From Beroe forskalii (taxonomy: Eukaryota; Ctenophora; Nuda; Beroida; Beroidae): 64,000 bases of DNA. Below, piece after piece: positions 20,776 through 32,613 of the stretch. Below the pieces are notes generated by a model that was not told the origin of the DNA, did no database searches, and saw only the letters and a list, made by a program, of their open reading frames with translations. Position numbers and translations under genes: made by a program. The stretch covers positions 133,849 to 197,848 of the forward strand of contig WFMF01000178.1 of NCBI GenBank assembly GCA_011033025.1. Reading direction: 5' to 3'. The stretch's first letter is position 1, and the number at the start of each line of letters is the position of its first letter.

Positions 20776-23700
20776 AAGAGTAGTATAAGTTTCAGCTGCT
20801 CGTCTAAAGTGTGATCCAAGTCTAGCCAAAAAGTTAGTCTTCTATGTCAATTGTCAACGAATATTAGACTTGGATCGCATTAGAAGCAAAGGTTGAAATT
20901 TGCAATTTGCAAACGCAAAGCCTGAATAACATTACAGTTATTATCAAAAATTTATGATATAGAACGATTTCACTGCTATTTAAGAGGTACTCAGGAAAAT
21001 ATGGGGCATCAAATTTCATGGTTCGTCAATTTATTCTTCACGGAACTTGATAATTAGTTTAACAACCACTTCGAGAATATCTAAATTGCAATTCTTGATA
21101 AGTATCACGCCCGTGTCACGAAGGTTTCAAATTTTCTAAAATGCTTGGATCTCAACGATAAAAGGCTGACTTGAATTTAGATTAGGTAGATGTTGCCGTA
21201 AAATAAAATAGAAAAGTAAAAGAAAATGTACGGAGTTGAAGAACAAATTGTAGGCTGAACAATGAACATGGTGAATGATGCTACTAAAAGACCAAATAAC
21301 TGCTGCAATCTGGTATGCTGATTGCTTTGGTATTTCTTTAAATGCAAGACAGGTTCATTCCTAGACTAATAACTTAATATTAAATAATAAATAACCCAAT
21401 TACAGTGGCATTCTTCCAACACTAACTACAACTCCCAATATAACTGCACACAACACATGATATGTCATTTATAATCATGAACGAGCAGGGAACCCCCTAA
21501 CAGAGGGCATGTAAGTCTACAAAGGGCACATATCACGGTCAGTACTACACTTTACGATTATCAGGCTCCTAGCCCAGTTATAGCTTATTACTAATATGTT
21601 TTCATACATTAACATATACAAGTGTTTTAGCATATATCAGACTCTTCAATAGACTCTTAACTTCTTAACATTCCTGCTAGTGCCGGCAAGGTAACTGTGT
21701 GTTGATAATCGTGTAAAATGTGACAGAGAAACAGTGACGCGCGCGTGACTCAAACTGAAAGTTGAAAAGCTTCAATCTCTTATTCTCTTGTGAGAATGTA
21801 CACTCAGCCTTTCACATACTCACATTTAACTGTGTGAATAGTTTGCTTTTCATGTTAGGAAGCCCTAAGTTGGTAAGACTCCGAATTCGGACGACCGACA
21901 CGTGCAGCTCATGACTATAATAATAAAATTATAAAAGCGTTGTTATGCCAAAAATTTACTGAAAGAAAACCATGCTGTTCAATGTTCACTATTCACTATT
22001 CTTCTATTTTCATAACTCATCATTACATGTAGTTACTGTGTTGACAATCGAGTTTTCATTGAGCTAGGCCTATTACTCCTGCAGCTGAGCTCAATGAATA
22101 CCCGTGGTCGTGATGCAATACAGTGTAATAACACCACAGAAGTGGGGCAATAAGTAACTAATTATTACACTCGACTTCTCCTCGTGCCAAATACTGTGTT
22201 TATCACAACTCGGTGGATAAATTGCACTTGACTGTTCAAATAAAAAGTAAAAACGTTAAATCAGTGTCACTGGTCACAACTCAGTCTTTACTGCTTCAAT
22301 AGCTAAAAGAAAGAAGATACATGGCAATAACAACATGTCAAGAATTTGCAAAAAGGAAAACATGCGAAGGAAAACAGTTAATTTCAAAAAATGTGTGGGA
22401 GTACTGAGTGGTATATACGAGGCAGGTGCATTTCGTATCTTATGACCCACATGCATATCCGGGAGAAAATGTCATGACATCTCCATAGTGACTGTGTTTG
22501 GAGAGGAAGAGTCAAGTAAGGAGCAGGGAGCAGGCGTGATTGAGTCAATCACTGAGCAAGACTCGCACCAAACATTACAAAATTCCGCTACAGTCAGATT
22601 CTGACAGTAAGAAATAATGAGATAATGCATCATGATTAAATTCATTAGCCAAAAGGATTTTGAGATTAAATGATGACATTTAATTCGATAATAGTTCTTT
22701 ATATACTGGGCACTATCGCTCATTAGTTATCGCTAATTAAGTAATTTGCACAATAACTTGAATTATTAAATGATGTATATATTTAGGATGAAGCACAGAC
22801 ACGGATTAAAAGATTAAATGATGCGGTGAGAGAATCCTCTAAAGCTCTAAAGGTAATAAATTTACTTAATACCCCAGAGACATTACTTGGTCTATTAGCT
22901 GCAACTTTGTACTGTGTTTTATAGATTACAATAAAACCGTCGACCAAACTTATAGATATAGATCGCAATTTATTTTGCTCGTCTAATTATGCTTTTGAAG
23001 GATTTAGCAGCTTTACCCTGGTTAACGAAAGTTTCAGGTACATTGTACTATTTTAAGACCCCTTATAATTCACACTTTAGACAAAAGTTTGACTTTAGGA
23101 TCAACACCAAATTATGTCTTCCTAGATACTAAGTCATGCAATGATTGATTGGTGCATCATGCATATGAGGTGCATAACATAATGATAATAATTATTTGGC
23201 TGGTGTGTCCAGATTGCCCCACGCTAGCCCCACCCCATACCAATATAAGCCAATATACGCTATTGATGTATAATATAAACGGATGATAAAACAGTTCAGA
23301 TGTATAGCATTATTATAACTAAACAATGGGAGCCCTGCGTGAAATAATGGATCACCAGCCTGGGGTCGTCTGAAGATGTCATGGTGACGTCACAAATACA
23401 TCACACATACGTCACAGCATACAGAGGAACCTGACAAATGTAACTTAAAGTGCAGTTCATGTCAAACATTAACAAGTCAGTAAGTTCACAAATTATGAAA
23501 AACATCGAAAGAAGTACCTGCAGCAATTAAACAGTAGCGACTGTTCGAAATATATTAATTTCGCTTTTTCATCACTAATAAATTCAAAAATACTATGCGT
23601 ATAGCTTTATAGTTTATCGCTTAACATAGCCTTAATGAAATAGCAAAACACAAGAAAAAACCTGAGTAATTAACATAATACAAAATATTATATTATTCGT

Positions 23701-24010
23701 AGCGAATCCAGGACGAAATAAAATGGAGAAGAACAATGCACTCCGAGAGAGTTTACATAGTTATATATATTATCAATACTATGTTCTATAATAAACTCAC
23801 GGGCCTGCAGGAATAAACAAAGGTAAAACCGGACTGTAAACAAAGGGTAAAGTTGTAATTCCGGGAGCTGAGGGGAGCTCGGAGAGCTCAGAATAAATAG
23901 TATAATTACAATACCTGGTATTTCTTAAACAACTCTCAATTGTATACTCTTCCTCACATAGTGTACGCACACCTCATACGCGCGCGCACGTGGAAAAGTG
24001 GGCGGTTGTC
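20776..24010. other. Long AT-rich intergenic interval
   Basis: No recognisable coding exons on either strand; the minus-strand frames between 22274 and 22968 have no domain-like features. No tandem array or convincing TIR pair seen. Confidence 0.4.
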
Positions 24011-24054
24011 ATGACGTCATTGTCATAGCATAACGTGGTGAGTTGATGAGGATG
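24011..24054 (+). repeat. CRE-containing dispersed block (copy 1)
   Basis: The block is ATGACGTCATTGTCATAGC, a short variable stretch, then GTGGTGAGTTGATGA. Related blocks lie at 34569-34615, 46493-46537 and 54895-54944, and in reverse near 46683-46706 and 55085-55108. TGACGTCA is the palindromic CREB/ATF site. Whether this is regulatory or simply part of a repeat family is undecided. Confidence 0.55.
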
Positions 24055-24289
24055 GAGCGCCTGTCTTCCGTTGAGGGGGCTATACTATGTGAGTGTGGAG
24101 TATTATTCTACGTTTAAATAACACGCAGCAGCTCTTACTTAGACCTGATGACTTGCAGGGGTAAAATTCTATGAGAATTACGTATTTAAAGCTATAAGTT
24201 ATAGCTGAGTCGCTTTAAGTTATGTTAATAAAGTCACTGAGGGAGCTTGTGACGTCATGGGGATTTACCACGGATCATGGCTTGCGTGA

Positions 24290-24480
24290 CGTAAGGGGAA
24301 TTCTAAAAGGGAAATCACAGGAATTCTATTGGGTGGCATCAGGGGAATTCTAATAGCGTGAATTCACAGGAATTCTGTTGCGTGACGGAACGGGAATTTA
24401 ATTGCGTGATCTCACGGGATTTCTATTGCGTGACAGAAGGGAATTCTACTGCGTGACAGAAGGGAATTCTATTCTCTTCG
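24290..24480 (+). repeat. Tandem repeat built on GGGAATTCTATTGCGTGAC
   Basis: Six or seven degenerate units of about 22-28 bp, each holding GAATTC and GCGTGA. The last two units are shared with the copy near 19500. Confidence 0.8.
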
Positions 24481-24660
24481 GTGGCAACTTAACAGGCGAT
24501 AACTCCAAGCAAACTTAACTACGTTTAACGTAAAAAACAATTGAACAAGGAATTGTATTTTCAATAATACGTAATTATATGACGTGATGACAACAACTTA
24601 ATAACAACAACTTAATAGCAACAACTTAATGATAAGCTCGAACAGCAAGTGGGAAGTGTC
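24433..24660 (+). repeat. Second copy of the 19487-19680 segment
   Basis: Nearly identical to 19487-19680, with a 3-4x CAACAACTTAATA tandem insertion at about 24593-24632. The high identity implies a recent duplication about 5 kb apart in direct orientation. Confidence 0.85.
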
Positions 24661-26255
24661 AAATGATCACCGCTCCTCACTGAGTGATTTACTGTTCTCG
24701 TGAGCTGTGTACTGTGTATGTAGCTACAACATGGCACTAAACATGATCGAGCTCAGAGATATATCTGTGATTGAATTCTCGTGTGTTTAGTCACGTGACC
24801 CACCACGTGACATACCACGTGACGTTTCTACGTGTAGGCTGTACTAAGATACAAGATGCATCGTACCATGATGGCTTTGTGTACTGCATGATGTTTATTC
24901 CAACTCTCTAGATTTATCTGTCAAAATCATTTTACAATATCCATACAAATCAAGCAGAATTATATTGGAATCAGTCCAAATTTTGGACATGATAAAATAT
25001 GTGGAGGGAGAAAATGTTAGGTTTTAGATTTAAAAAAATTAACTTCTCTCAGCTGAAACATTTAGGTATTGCACTTCAAGACCATTTTATCATTTACTTG
25101 CTATCCAACAACAATGAATCACATGAGGCATCGTATTGTGCAGATTAATAAAGGAAAGAACGTCTTTGTTCAATGCAGCCATTTTCCCAGAACTAACAAT
25201 TAACAATAATTCAGCAGCAAACATTGTGCAAATAACGGTTTAGGCTTTAGTGTAACAATCGAATAACGTTAGGATAATACTAATGATGAAGATCGTGTAT
25301 AAAAACTTTAATGATTAATCTACTTCATTGATAGGAAAACTAGGTACCTATAGTATAATGATGAAGTTGTGTTTGAGTAACGAAGCAAACTTTTCTGATT
25401 GAGACCCAAACAGAACAGACAATACTATGATTGAAAAATGTTTGAATTGTCAGTGTTTATTCCCATTGTAGAAACTTAAAATATAATTTGACACAAAGAA
25501 AAGCAGCATCCATGATAGAATTAAAACAATAAAGCAGGTATAACGTGAATGCCAGCTCACATGTCTCACAGAGTATGTCAGACGTGTCACATGAATTACA
25601 TATTATGCATAGTTAACAGGTGTATTGGATAATTAAATTCTTAAAATTATATTTTAGAGAAGAATTCTAAATTATTCATTTTAGAGAACCATTCAAGCAA
25701 AATCTGACAGGAAAACGGAATTTAAGATTAAAATTCATTGAATATTATTGTTACTAAATTATTAATATGAAAAATACAAATTTTGCAATGAAAAATAGGT
25801 AAGAAATTCGACCAAATGAAAATTTTCAACATAAACAATGAAAACAAACGCAAAGGCCAGCAATTCAAAGAGTACAGTCAGAAAGACAGAAAAGTAATCT
25901 GACTACAATGAAAGATCGTGCAGGGCTGTACAGATTGTAACGTGTAACATTTGTAGTGTAACTATCGGCAAAGCTATGAGTTGCATTGGAACACTAATGA
26001 CTCTACCGAGTTGTAGACCTGTTCATATCAAGATATATCAAACGAGGGTGGCGCACGCGCGTACTGCGAAGGAAGGGGCTCGGTGTCACAAACTTAGCAT
26101 GCTGAATCATGAAAATGACGTCACTCCCGACCGCCTAACACTTGGTGGCAGAGTTTGGTGACATTAGCGACTAATGAGACTGATGAGGAAGGGAAAGCCA
26201 TGATCTGGTTCCGTCTTAGTGAGCTGGGAAATGAAGGACTCTATTGCTCTTTTGG
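24661..26255. other. Intergenic upstream of the 22-bp minisatellite
   Basis: No gene recognised. Immediately before the array, 25976-26255 is less AT-rich and has open plus-strand frames that read into the array, but nothing identifies them as real exons. Confidence 0.4.
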
Positions 26256-27122
26256 CAGAGATGCTTCACTACTCCCACGGAGATGCTTCACTACTCCCAC
26301 GGAGATGCCTCGCTACTCCCACGGAGATGCTTCGCTACTCCCACGGAGATGCCTCGCTACTCCCACGGAGATGCTTCGCTACTCCCACGAAGATGCTTCG
26401 CTACTCCCACGGAGATGCTTCGCTACTCCCACGGAGATGCTTCGCTTCTTCCACGGAGATGCTTCGCTTCTTCCACGGAGATGCTTCGCTTCTTCCACGG
26501 AGATGCTTCGCTACTCCCACGGAGATGCTTCACTACTCCCACGGAGATGCTTCGCTACTCCCACGGAGATGCTTCGCTACTCCCACGGAGATGCTTCGCT
26601 ACTCCCACGGAGATGCTTCGCTACTCCCACGGAGATGCCTCGCTACTCCCACGGAAATGCTTCGCTACTCCCACGGAGATGCTTTTTGCTTCGCTACTTC
26701 CCACGGAGATGCTTCTTCGCTACTCCCACGGAGATGATGCTTCCCACGGAGATGCTTCGCTACTCCCACGGAGATGCTTCGCTACTCCCACGGAGATGCT
26801 TTGCTACTCCCACGGAGATGCTTCGCTACTCCCACGGAGATGCTTCGCTACTCCCACGGAGATGCTTCACTACTCCCACGGAGATGCTTCGCTACTCCCA
26901 CGGAGTTGCTTCGCTACTCCCACGGAGATGCTTCTCTACTCCCACGGAGATGCTTCACAACTCCCACGGAGATGCTTTGCTACTCCCACGGAGATGCTTC
27001 ACTGCTCCCACGGAGATGCTTCACTACTCCCATGGAGATGCTTCACTACTCCCACGGAGATGCTTCGCTACTCCCACGGGGATGCTTCACTACTCCCACG
27101 GAGATGCTTCACTACTCCCACG
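26256..27122 (+). repeat. 22-bp minisatellite, about 39 copies, open in three frames
   Basis: The unit is GATGCTTCGCTACTCCCACG plus GA. Because 22 is not a multiple of 3, translation cycles through all three frames and every frame gives the same 22-residue super-repeat containing ATPTEMLRYSHGDA and SLLPRRCF. Frames covering the whole array exist (26155-27162 and 26244-27131). Most units differ by one or two bases (CGC/CAC, TACTCC/TTCTTC); disrupted units sit at about 26680-26750. A protein is possible but the simplest reading is a stop-free minisatellite. Confidence 0.95.
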
Positions 27123-28935
27123 ACACTTTAGTGCCTGTAGACTTTCAGATGAAAAGCTATGATCATAAGGAGATAAGAACAAAGGGAAGAACAAGGTTTG
27201 GGTTTCTCCGAAAACAGAGACAGATAATGGACTCAAACGGATGTGTTACGAGATATGCGAATATCTCTGTACCAGCCGGCGCACTTCGTGACAGTGAGTT
27301 ATAACAGATGAGTATAATTTAATATTATCATTATAATAAGAAACAAATAAAAGCTTGTGAATTGTGAATTGTGTTCAAAGAATCGACATGGAGCTTGTAA
27401 AATATTTGTATGTACGGGGAAACGTTTGTAAAACGTGTAAAATGTTTGTAAAGAAGTTGAAATAACGGCTGAGCATCACGTTCGAACAATCCCTCGTAGC
27501 GATCTCTATAAACACGGCACATAACTAAACCGTTGAGAGAGAGAATCTATACTAACAGGCAGCAGGCAGTTCAGGAGGGATAATAATATACCGCCATTAG
27601 AATATGAGCATGTAACCTGCCTGTTTTAGCAGATCTGTTGAAAGGTATCTGCAATGCTTTATCCGGGGGATGACTAAGTCCTGCCACTTCATTTTCAGTG
27701 CGATGTATTAGAAAATACTGTACATTGCACAGACTCACTGACTCGCTCAGCTGGTCTTAACACGAAGCTTTGACTCTTTGAATCACACCGTAAAGTATAA
27801 ATAAAAACTTCCATGATCCTACAAATTGAGACAGCAAAGCCTGATTGAAAAAGAAAGGAATATACAAAATTTATACTGTATAGCGTATAGTGTCCCCAAA
27901 ATCAGATAAAAATCCACAGATAGGTACTAGTAAGTGGTATCTATACCAAATGGTAACCCTACCTTGTACTATAATCAAATTCAAGATTTGAAGAGCGATT
28001 AGTTGCGGCTAAAGGGTTGATTTTCAATCTATTTTTATAATACTAGGTACAAATGATGGGTAAGAAGGAAAGAAAGATTTAAGCCAATACGCCTTAGCCC
28101 TCAAATGAGCATTTCATCGGGTTATTCAGCATTTCATTCTTGTCGGTCTTAATTGGAGAATTATTGAGTCGATTGATTCTAAATTAACCGCTTCAAGCTT
28201 TAGATATTGTATTGAATTTTGAACTCTTTTTCATTTTGTTTTCAATAATTACAAACCAACCATATTTGAATATTGACCTCTTGAATCATGCCTTAATTGA
28301 GTTCAAACACACTTTTGATTTTTCTGTGCCTCAATTCTCAATTTACATGAAAACCAGTAATTTACACTTTTCATAGATACACGTACATAGACGAGTCCTC
28401 CTCAATTTATCGTATTTCAGGTTTATGGCACCATCGTTAAGACGAGCTTGCAGTGTATTTGGGCTAGCCCAAATAATATACAGTGAAATTTTTCGTCCAT
28501 TACCCCTTTGATAGTTCTGTTTTGTAATATATTATTAGGCAATCAATCTATAGCTTCCATAATTTGATTCAATTGCCATGTACAATTTCATGTATGGTAT
28601 TTAAATTTGTTGCTATGTTTCTGAAACTATAATGCGGTTGCATTATATTCCTTTCACAAAAAATCATCGTTGCTATTGATCAACTTAATTATAACTATAG
28701 AAAGAAATTTAATGAGAAATTCAAATAGAAATTCAATTAGAAATTTAACAATGGTTTCCAACACTTGTAAAGGACAATTATAATGGTATTAGATGGTTTA
28801 TCGCAGTTCCAAAAGTTTGTGTTTCTAAAACACAATCTTCATTATCCTGTACATTACCAAACATTTCTAATTTGTTGCATAACTATTTGTTGCCTTTCTA
28901 TTATCATTTCCATCCATTTGCATAGCTTAGTATAC
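27123..28935. other. Intergenic, nothing recognised
   Basis: AT-rich; no exon-like frames with domain features, no arrays. The last few hundred bases are the 5' region of the metallophosphoesterase gene. Confidence 0.4.
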
Positions 28936-29079
28936 TGATGAGTTATGAGGTACATTCCATAACTATTCTTTTCATTTATTATTTCCACTTGGTAGTGATG
29001 AGTTATGGGGTACAATCCATAACTATTACTCTATTATCATCCGACTTGACCTAGCTTTTGTAGTGATGAGTTATGGGGA
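28936..29079 (+). repeat. 60-68-bp repeat in the leader whose third copy supplies the start codon
   Basis: TGATGAGTTATG followed by AGGTACATTCCATAACTATT (with variants) starts at 28936, 28996 and 29064. The ATG of the third, truncated copy is the start of the downstream gene. The first ATG (28938) opens an upstream reading frame of 38 codons that ends at a TAG at 29052-29054, eleven bases before the main ATG; if transcribed, it could reduce initiation at 29066. Confidence 0.7.
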
Positions 29080-30775
29080 GCAGCCCCTGCATGGATCCTC
29101 TGTAGCAGTTCCTGTGAGAGCTAATACTGGAAACAGGATGCTCGTGAAAGGTAGGTCAGAGTACCCCATCTCACGATTAGCAATGGCATCCCTGCTCCTT
29201 ACTCTTATCCTGCTCACAGTCAGCATTGCTGTGATACTAAGCTTCTATGTGGACTTCAACATGTGCATGACCGGTGATAACAACTGCAAGGATTTGTGTA
29301 GTAGAGCTCAGGAAGCAGGCAAGGAGTTAAGTGAAGGTTCTGGACCTGAGGCTGCTGGTGGAACAAGAGGAGGACAGGTTGGACCCAACTCCTATCACAG
29401 CTCAAGGAATGAGGGACGCTTCCAAGAAGCATTGCCTCGAGAGGAGGTAAGAGCCAAGCTACCAGAGATGAGAAGGGAGCATACCATCGTCCGGCCACTG
29501 GCAGAGAAGAACTCTCTTCATGTCGGCATCATATCTGACATACACCTAGCTGTAGAGCCAGATGTTGAGTGTAGGACAACAGCAACATACGGGTTATACG
29601 GGTGCGACAGCATTGAGGCTCTGGTAAACGCAACTCTGGATGACATGAAAGAGAAGATTTCCCCGCAACCCAATCACATAGTTTTAATGATTGGCGATGC
29701 AGCAAAGCACCAATCAGCAGATACCTGGAGCCCCCTTGTTGCCCTGGAGAACAACGAGCGTTTCTATCAACTTCTGAGTGAGAGACTGGAGGGAACTCCC
29801 GTGTTCCCTGTCCTGGGTAACAACGACCTTCCAGAGCACAACGAACTCCCTCCCATCTCTTGGTACGCCAACTTCCTGGACTACTTCAAGAATGCCATAC
29901 AACCCCCTGCATCACCATCCAACTCGGTACAAGTCACAATGCCAGAGGACTTCACAGAGAGCATCCTAGCAGGGGGCTACTACAGTGCTCTGGTGCAAAG
30001 TCCTGACCACGTCCCCCTGACCATCGTAGCTCTCAACACTGTCCTCTTCCACTGCAAACCCCACGACATTGAGGCACAGAAGATACAAGCTTCCGACCAG
30101 CTGGCTTGGTTGTACCGCACACTGGCAACCAGTGAGCGGGCACTGGTCATCGGACACCACCCACTCACAGTTAACTTCGCCAGACTCACCGAACAGAACC
30201 GAGTGCTGCCGGACTGGAGACGTGAGTACTACGAGCGCTTCAGAGATGTCATGGAGAAGTACCAGCGGAAAGTGGTGGGCATGTTCTTTGGACATGAGCA
30301 CATTGACACGATAGTGGCCGAAGATTGGACGCTGGGAACCATGCTCATTTTCGGGGTTCCGAGCATCTCTCCCAGTTTTGCTGGGGAACCCTCTTACCAA
30401 GTGGTGACACTGGACTCCTTGAGCATGGGCATCAGAGACATAGAGACCTACAACACGTGGTTGGACTTAGGCACCGAAAAAGAGAAAGGTTTGAATTTTA
30501 CAGGGTATTCGTCTATGGTGGAAATTTTCGGGACTGCAGATGTGGGCTTTGATGAAATTGGTCGGGCAATTGATACATTGAAATCAACTGATATTGATAA
30601 CGATGCTTTGGTTTTGTATCAGAAACTCAAGAACAAAATGTTTGGCGGGCGGTCTTTCCCAAAAACTATGAATAGACAACTGTTTTACTGTTTTTCCACC
30701 TTTTCGATGGCAAGAAAGTTCCTTGAGTGTGTAGAAAATTTTGGCTACAAGAAAGACAATTTTTATTTAAATTGA
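29066..30775 (+). CDS. Type II membrane metallophosphoesterase, endopolyphosphatase/ASM-like
   Basis: An intronless frame of 569 residues. Translation in frame from the GTG at 29063 is possible on paper, but ATG 29066 is the natural start. Residues 38-62 form one hydrophobic segment after a short basic N-terminus and no cleavage site follows, so a signal-anchor with the catalytic part in the lumen or outside. The calcineurin-like metallophosphatase motifs are complete and in order: SDIH (Asp158, His160), GD (Asp211), GNND (Asn253, Asp254), GHH (His364/365) and GHEH (His410, His412), which ligate a two-metal centre. YGCDS (176-182) is typical of acid-sphingomyelinase-like enzymes, while GD-x3-H and GNND-x3-HN with type II topology recall Ppn1 endopolyphosphatases. 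Substrate (phosphodiester lipid or polyphosphate) is undecided. Residues 80-145 are a low-complexity stalk. An AATAAA follows at 30818. Confidence 0.85.
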   Translation: MSYGEQPLHGSSVAVPVRANTGNRMLVKGRSEYPISRLAMASLLLTLILLTVSIAVILSFYVDFNMCMTGDNNCKDLCSRAQEAGKELSEGSGPEAAGGTRGGQVGPNSYHSSRNEGRFQEALPREEVRAKLPEMRREHTIVRPLAEKNSLHVGIISDIHLAVEPDVECRTTATYGLYGCDSIEALVNATLDDMKEKISPQPNHIVLMIGDAAKHQSADTWSPLVALENNERFYQLLSERLEGTPVFPVLGNNDLPEHNELPPISWYANFLDYFKNAIQPPASPSNSVQVTMPEDFTESILAGGYYSALVQSPDHVPLTIVALNTVLFHCKPHDIEAQKIQASDQLAWLYRTLATSERALVIGHHPLTVNFARLTEQNRVLPDWRREYYERFRDVMEKYQRKVVGMFFGHEHIDTIVAEDWTLGTMLIFGVPSISPSFAGEPSYQVVTLDSLSMGIRDIETYNTWLDLGTEKEKGLNFTGYSSMVEIFGTADVGFDEIGRAIDTLKSTDIDNDALVLYQKLKNKMFGGRSFPKTMNRQLFYCFSTFSMARKFLECVENFGYKKDNFYLN

Positions 30776-30817
30776 AAAGTCGAAAAAGGAGGTAAAGTAC
30801 ATAATTATGTTTGTGTT

Positions 30818-30823
30818 AATAAA
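30818..30823 (+). promoter_or_regulatory. Poly(A) signal AATAAA
   Basis: Lies 43 bases after the stop codon of the metallophosphoesterase, in TTAATAAATTAAAG. Confidence 0.6.
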
Positions 30824-32613
30824 TTAAAGACGATTTAACCATTCAGAATTGCAGTTCTTGTGTCCTATTTAACAAAGAAACTCAGATACATGAAGCAAAA
30901 CACAAGCTCTAAAAATTTATATCTTATGAATTAGAATAACTTTTCTGAAAACCTGTTGACTATATTGAGGTTCTAAATACCCCAATGAATTCAATACTTT
31001 AACCCTCTTTTCGTGTTACATAAATAATTTATAATTGCTTAATTGGTGATTAAGATTATCGGTGATAAAAACAGCAATTTCTGGCATCTGATACTTGTGT
31101 TTCAGGTACCGAGTGAGAAAATCTGAATCGTTTTTAAAATTGTATCTTTATTCTATATAATTACCCTGAGGTATCAATTCCTATCAGTTAATTAGAAATG
31201 ATGATTTATATAGGACGGTATTGATCAAAAGTGCCTTACGAAAAGGCAGAAGTTATCTATGATTCGTTCCAGGTGAATGGTTATTAAAATTGTCGACAAT
31301 TAATCGTCCGATGATTTGACAATTAATTACAGATCATGAAGTCATGATCAACTATCAAAGTTTAGTACTATGTGTAGTAACACGGCTCTATACAAATAGT
31401 ACCACTCTTTAAATCGTTCTAAACCTGTCGTGAGACTACTATAGTTCTTTAGAGGCTCAAATTCAACGCAGAAATTTGATTTAGAGCTCACATCATTTAA
31501 ATGTCTCCAGCTGCGTTGTCGAAATTTTGCCTTATATTATATATAAGTATAACTGCCTGCTCTCGCAGGCAATAATATTTTCTGCGAGTTTGTCTTACGC
31601 CTCTAAAGTACATTTAAGAAAAGTCTTGCCTTACAAAAAGGTTTTTCCTTCCATTATAGATTTAGCAGCATGTTATTATCTTCCCATTAAATTTGAACAG
31701 AATTTATAATTAGTGGAGGTGAGATCTGCAGGGGCGGCAGACCCAGGCCAGATCTCGTACAACAGTCTTATTTAAAATTATTCTAAATTAAAATTAAATG
31801 CATACTGAAACAAAAATAAAATCCAGTATGCATTATGCAGGAGTCTCGGGCGAAAGATGTTTTGATTTCACCTCGATAAGTAAATAGGATTTTAACTTGT
31901 TAACTTTTATGTCAGTATAATTTTAAAATCTCAACTCACAAGTTCGAGATTTTGTGCCTCAACAATGTTGGTAAAATTGAGTCAACATCACTTTCATAAT
32001 CACGAAGGAATTACTGCTCGATGGTAAAATTACAGAATTTTGAATGCCTTTAGCCCTTACACTACAGCAATTTGTCTCAATATTGAATATTCTGGAAGTG
32101 TCCACTGGGCACATCCAATCTGGGGTTGTGTTGAGAAACACACTTTGTATATACCAGCATTTGACACAATAGCTGCTCGGACTGAACGGAACCTCTCAGC
32201 TTCAGTTCCTTGTTTAACATGCCGTTCAGCAAGGACATCCACTAAGCTCGCCAGGCTAGGCTCATACCCGAACAACCATAGTGACAAATGTTGGCTTTAT
32301 ACTTTAAGGATCAACAGCTCAATAGTTATTGGCCCCACTATCCCCTACACCATTCTTAATCTTTTTCGACTAAAATCATCTGGGCACTATTTTATGCTTT
32401 AATTGTCAATTGTATGTAACGGGCATTCCTTATCGGCCAGTTATAAGATTTAGCCAAAGTCGAAGCAGCAAGGTCTTTTGATTTTATTTTGATTGATATA
32501 GTAGATTCGACAAATTGAAATTGAACCTGAAGCCGAAGACCTGTTTTTCTATTCTCCAAGTTGGTTGAAAACGATAAATCGACTAAATTCCTCAGAGAAA
32601 TTTGTCGCAAAGA
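30824..32613. other. Intergenic between two plus-strand genes
   Basis: No gene recognised. The last part is the leader of the MFS transporter; no splice acceptor can be singled out before its ATG. Confidence 0.4.

Noticed and set aside
26155..27304. Long plus-strand frames read as repetitive proteins
   Set aside because: They are the same 22-bp minisatellite in different phases. Listed as a repeat, with a coding role kept only as a finding.
29256..30552. Additional frames on both strands over the metallophosphoesterase
   Set aside because: Shadows of the 569-residue gene, whose metal-binding motifs are all in one frame.
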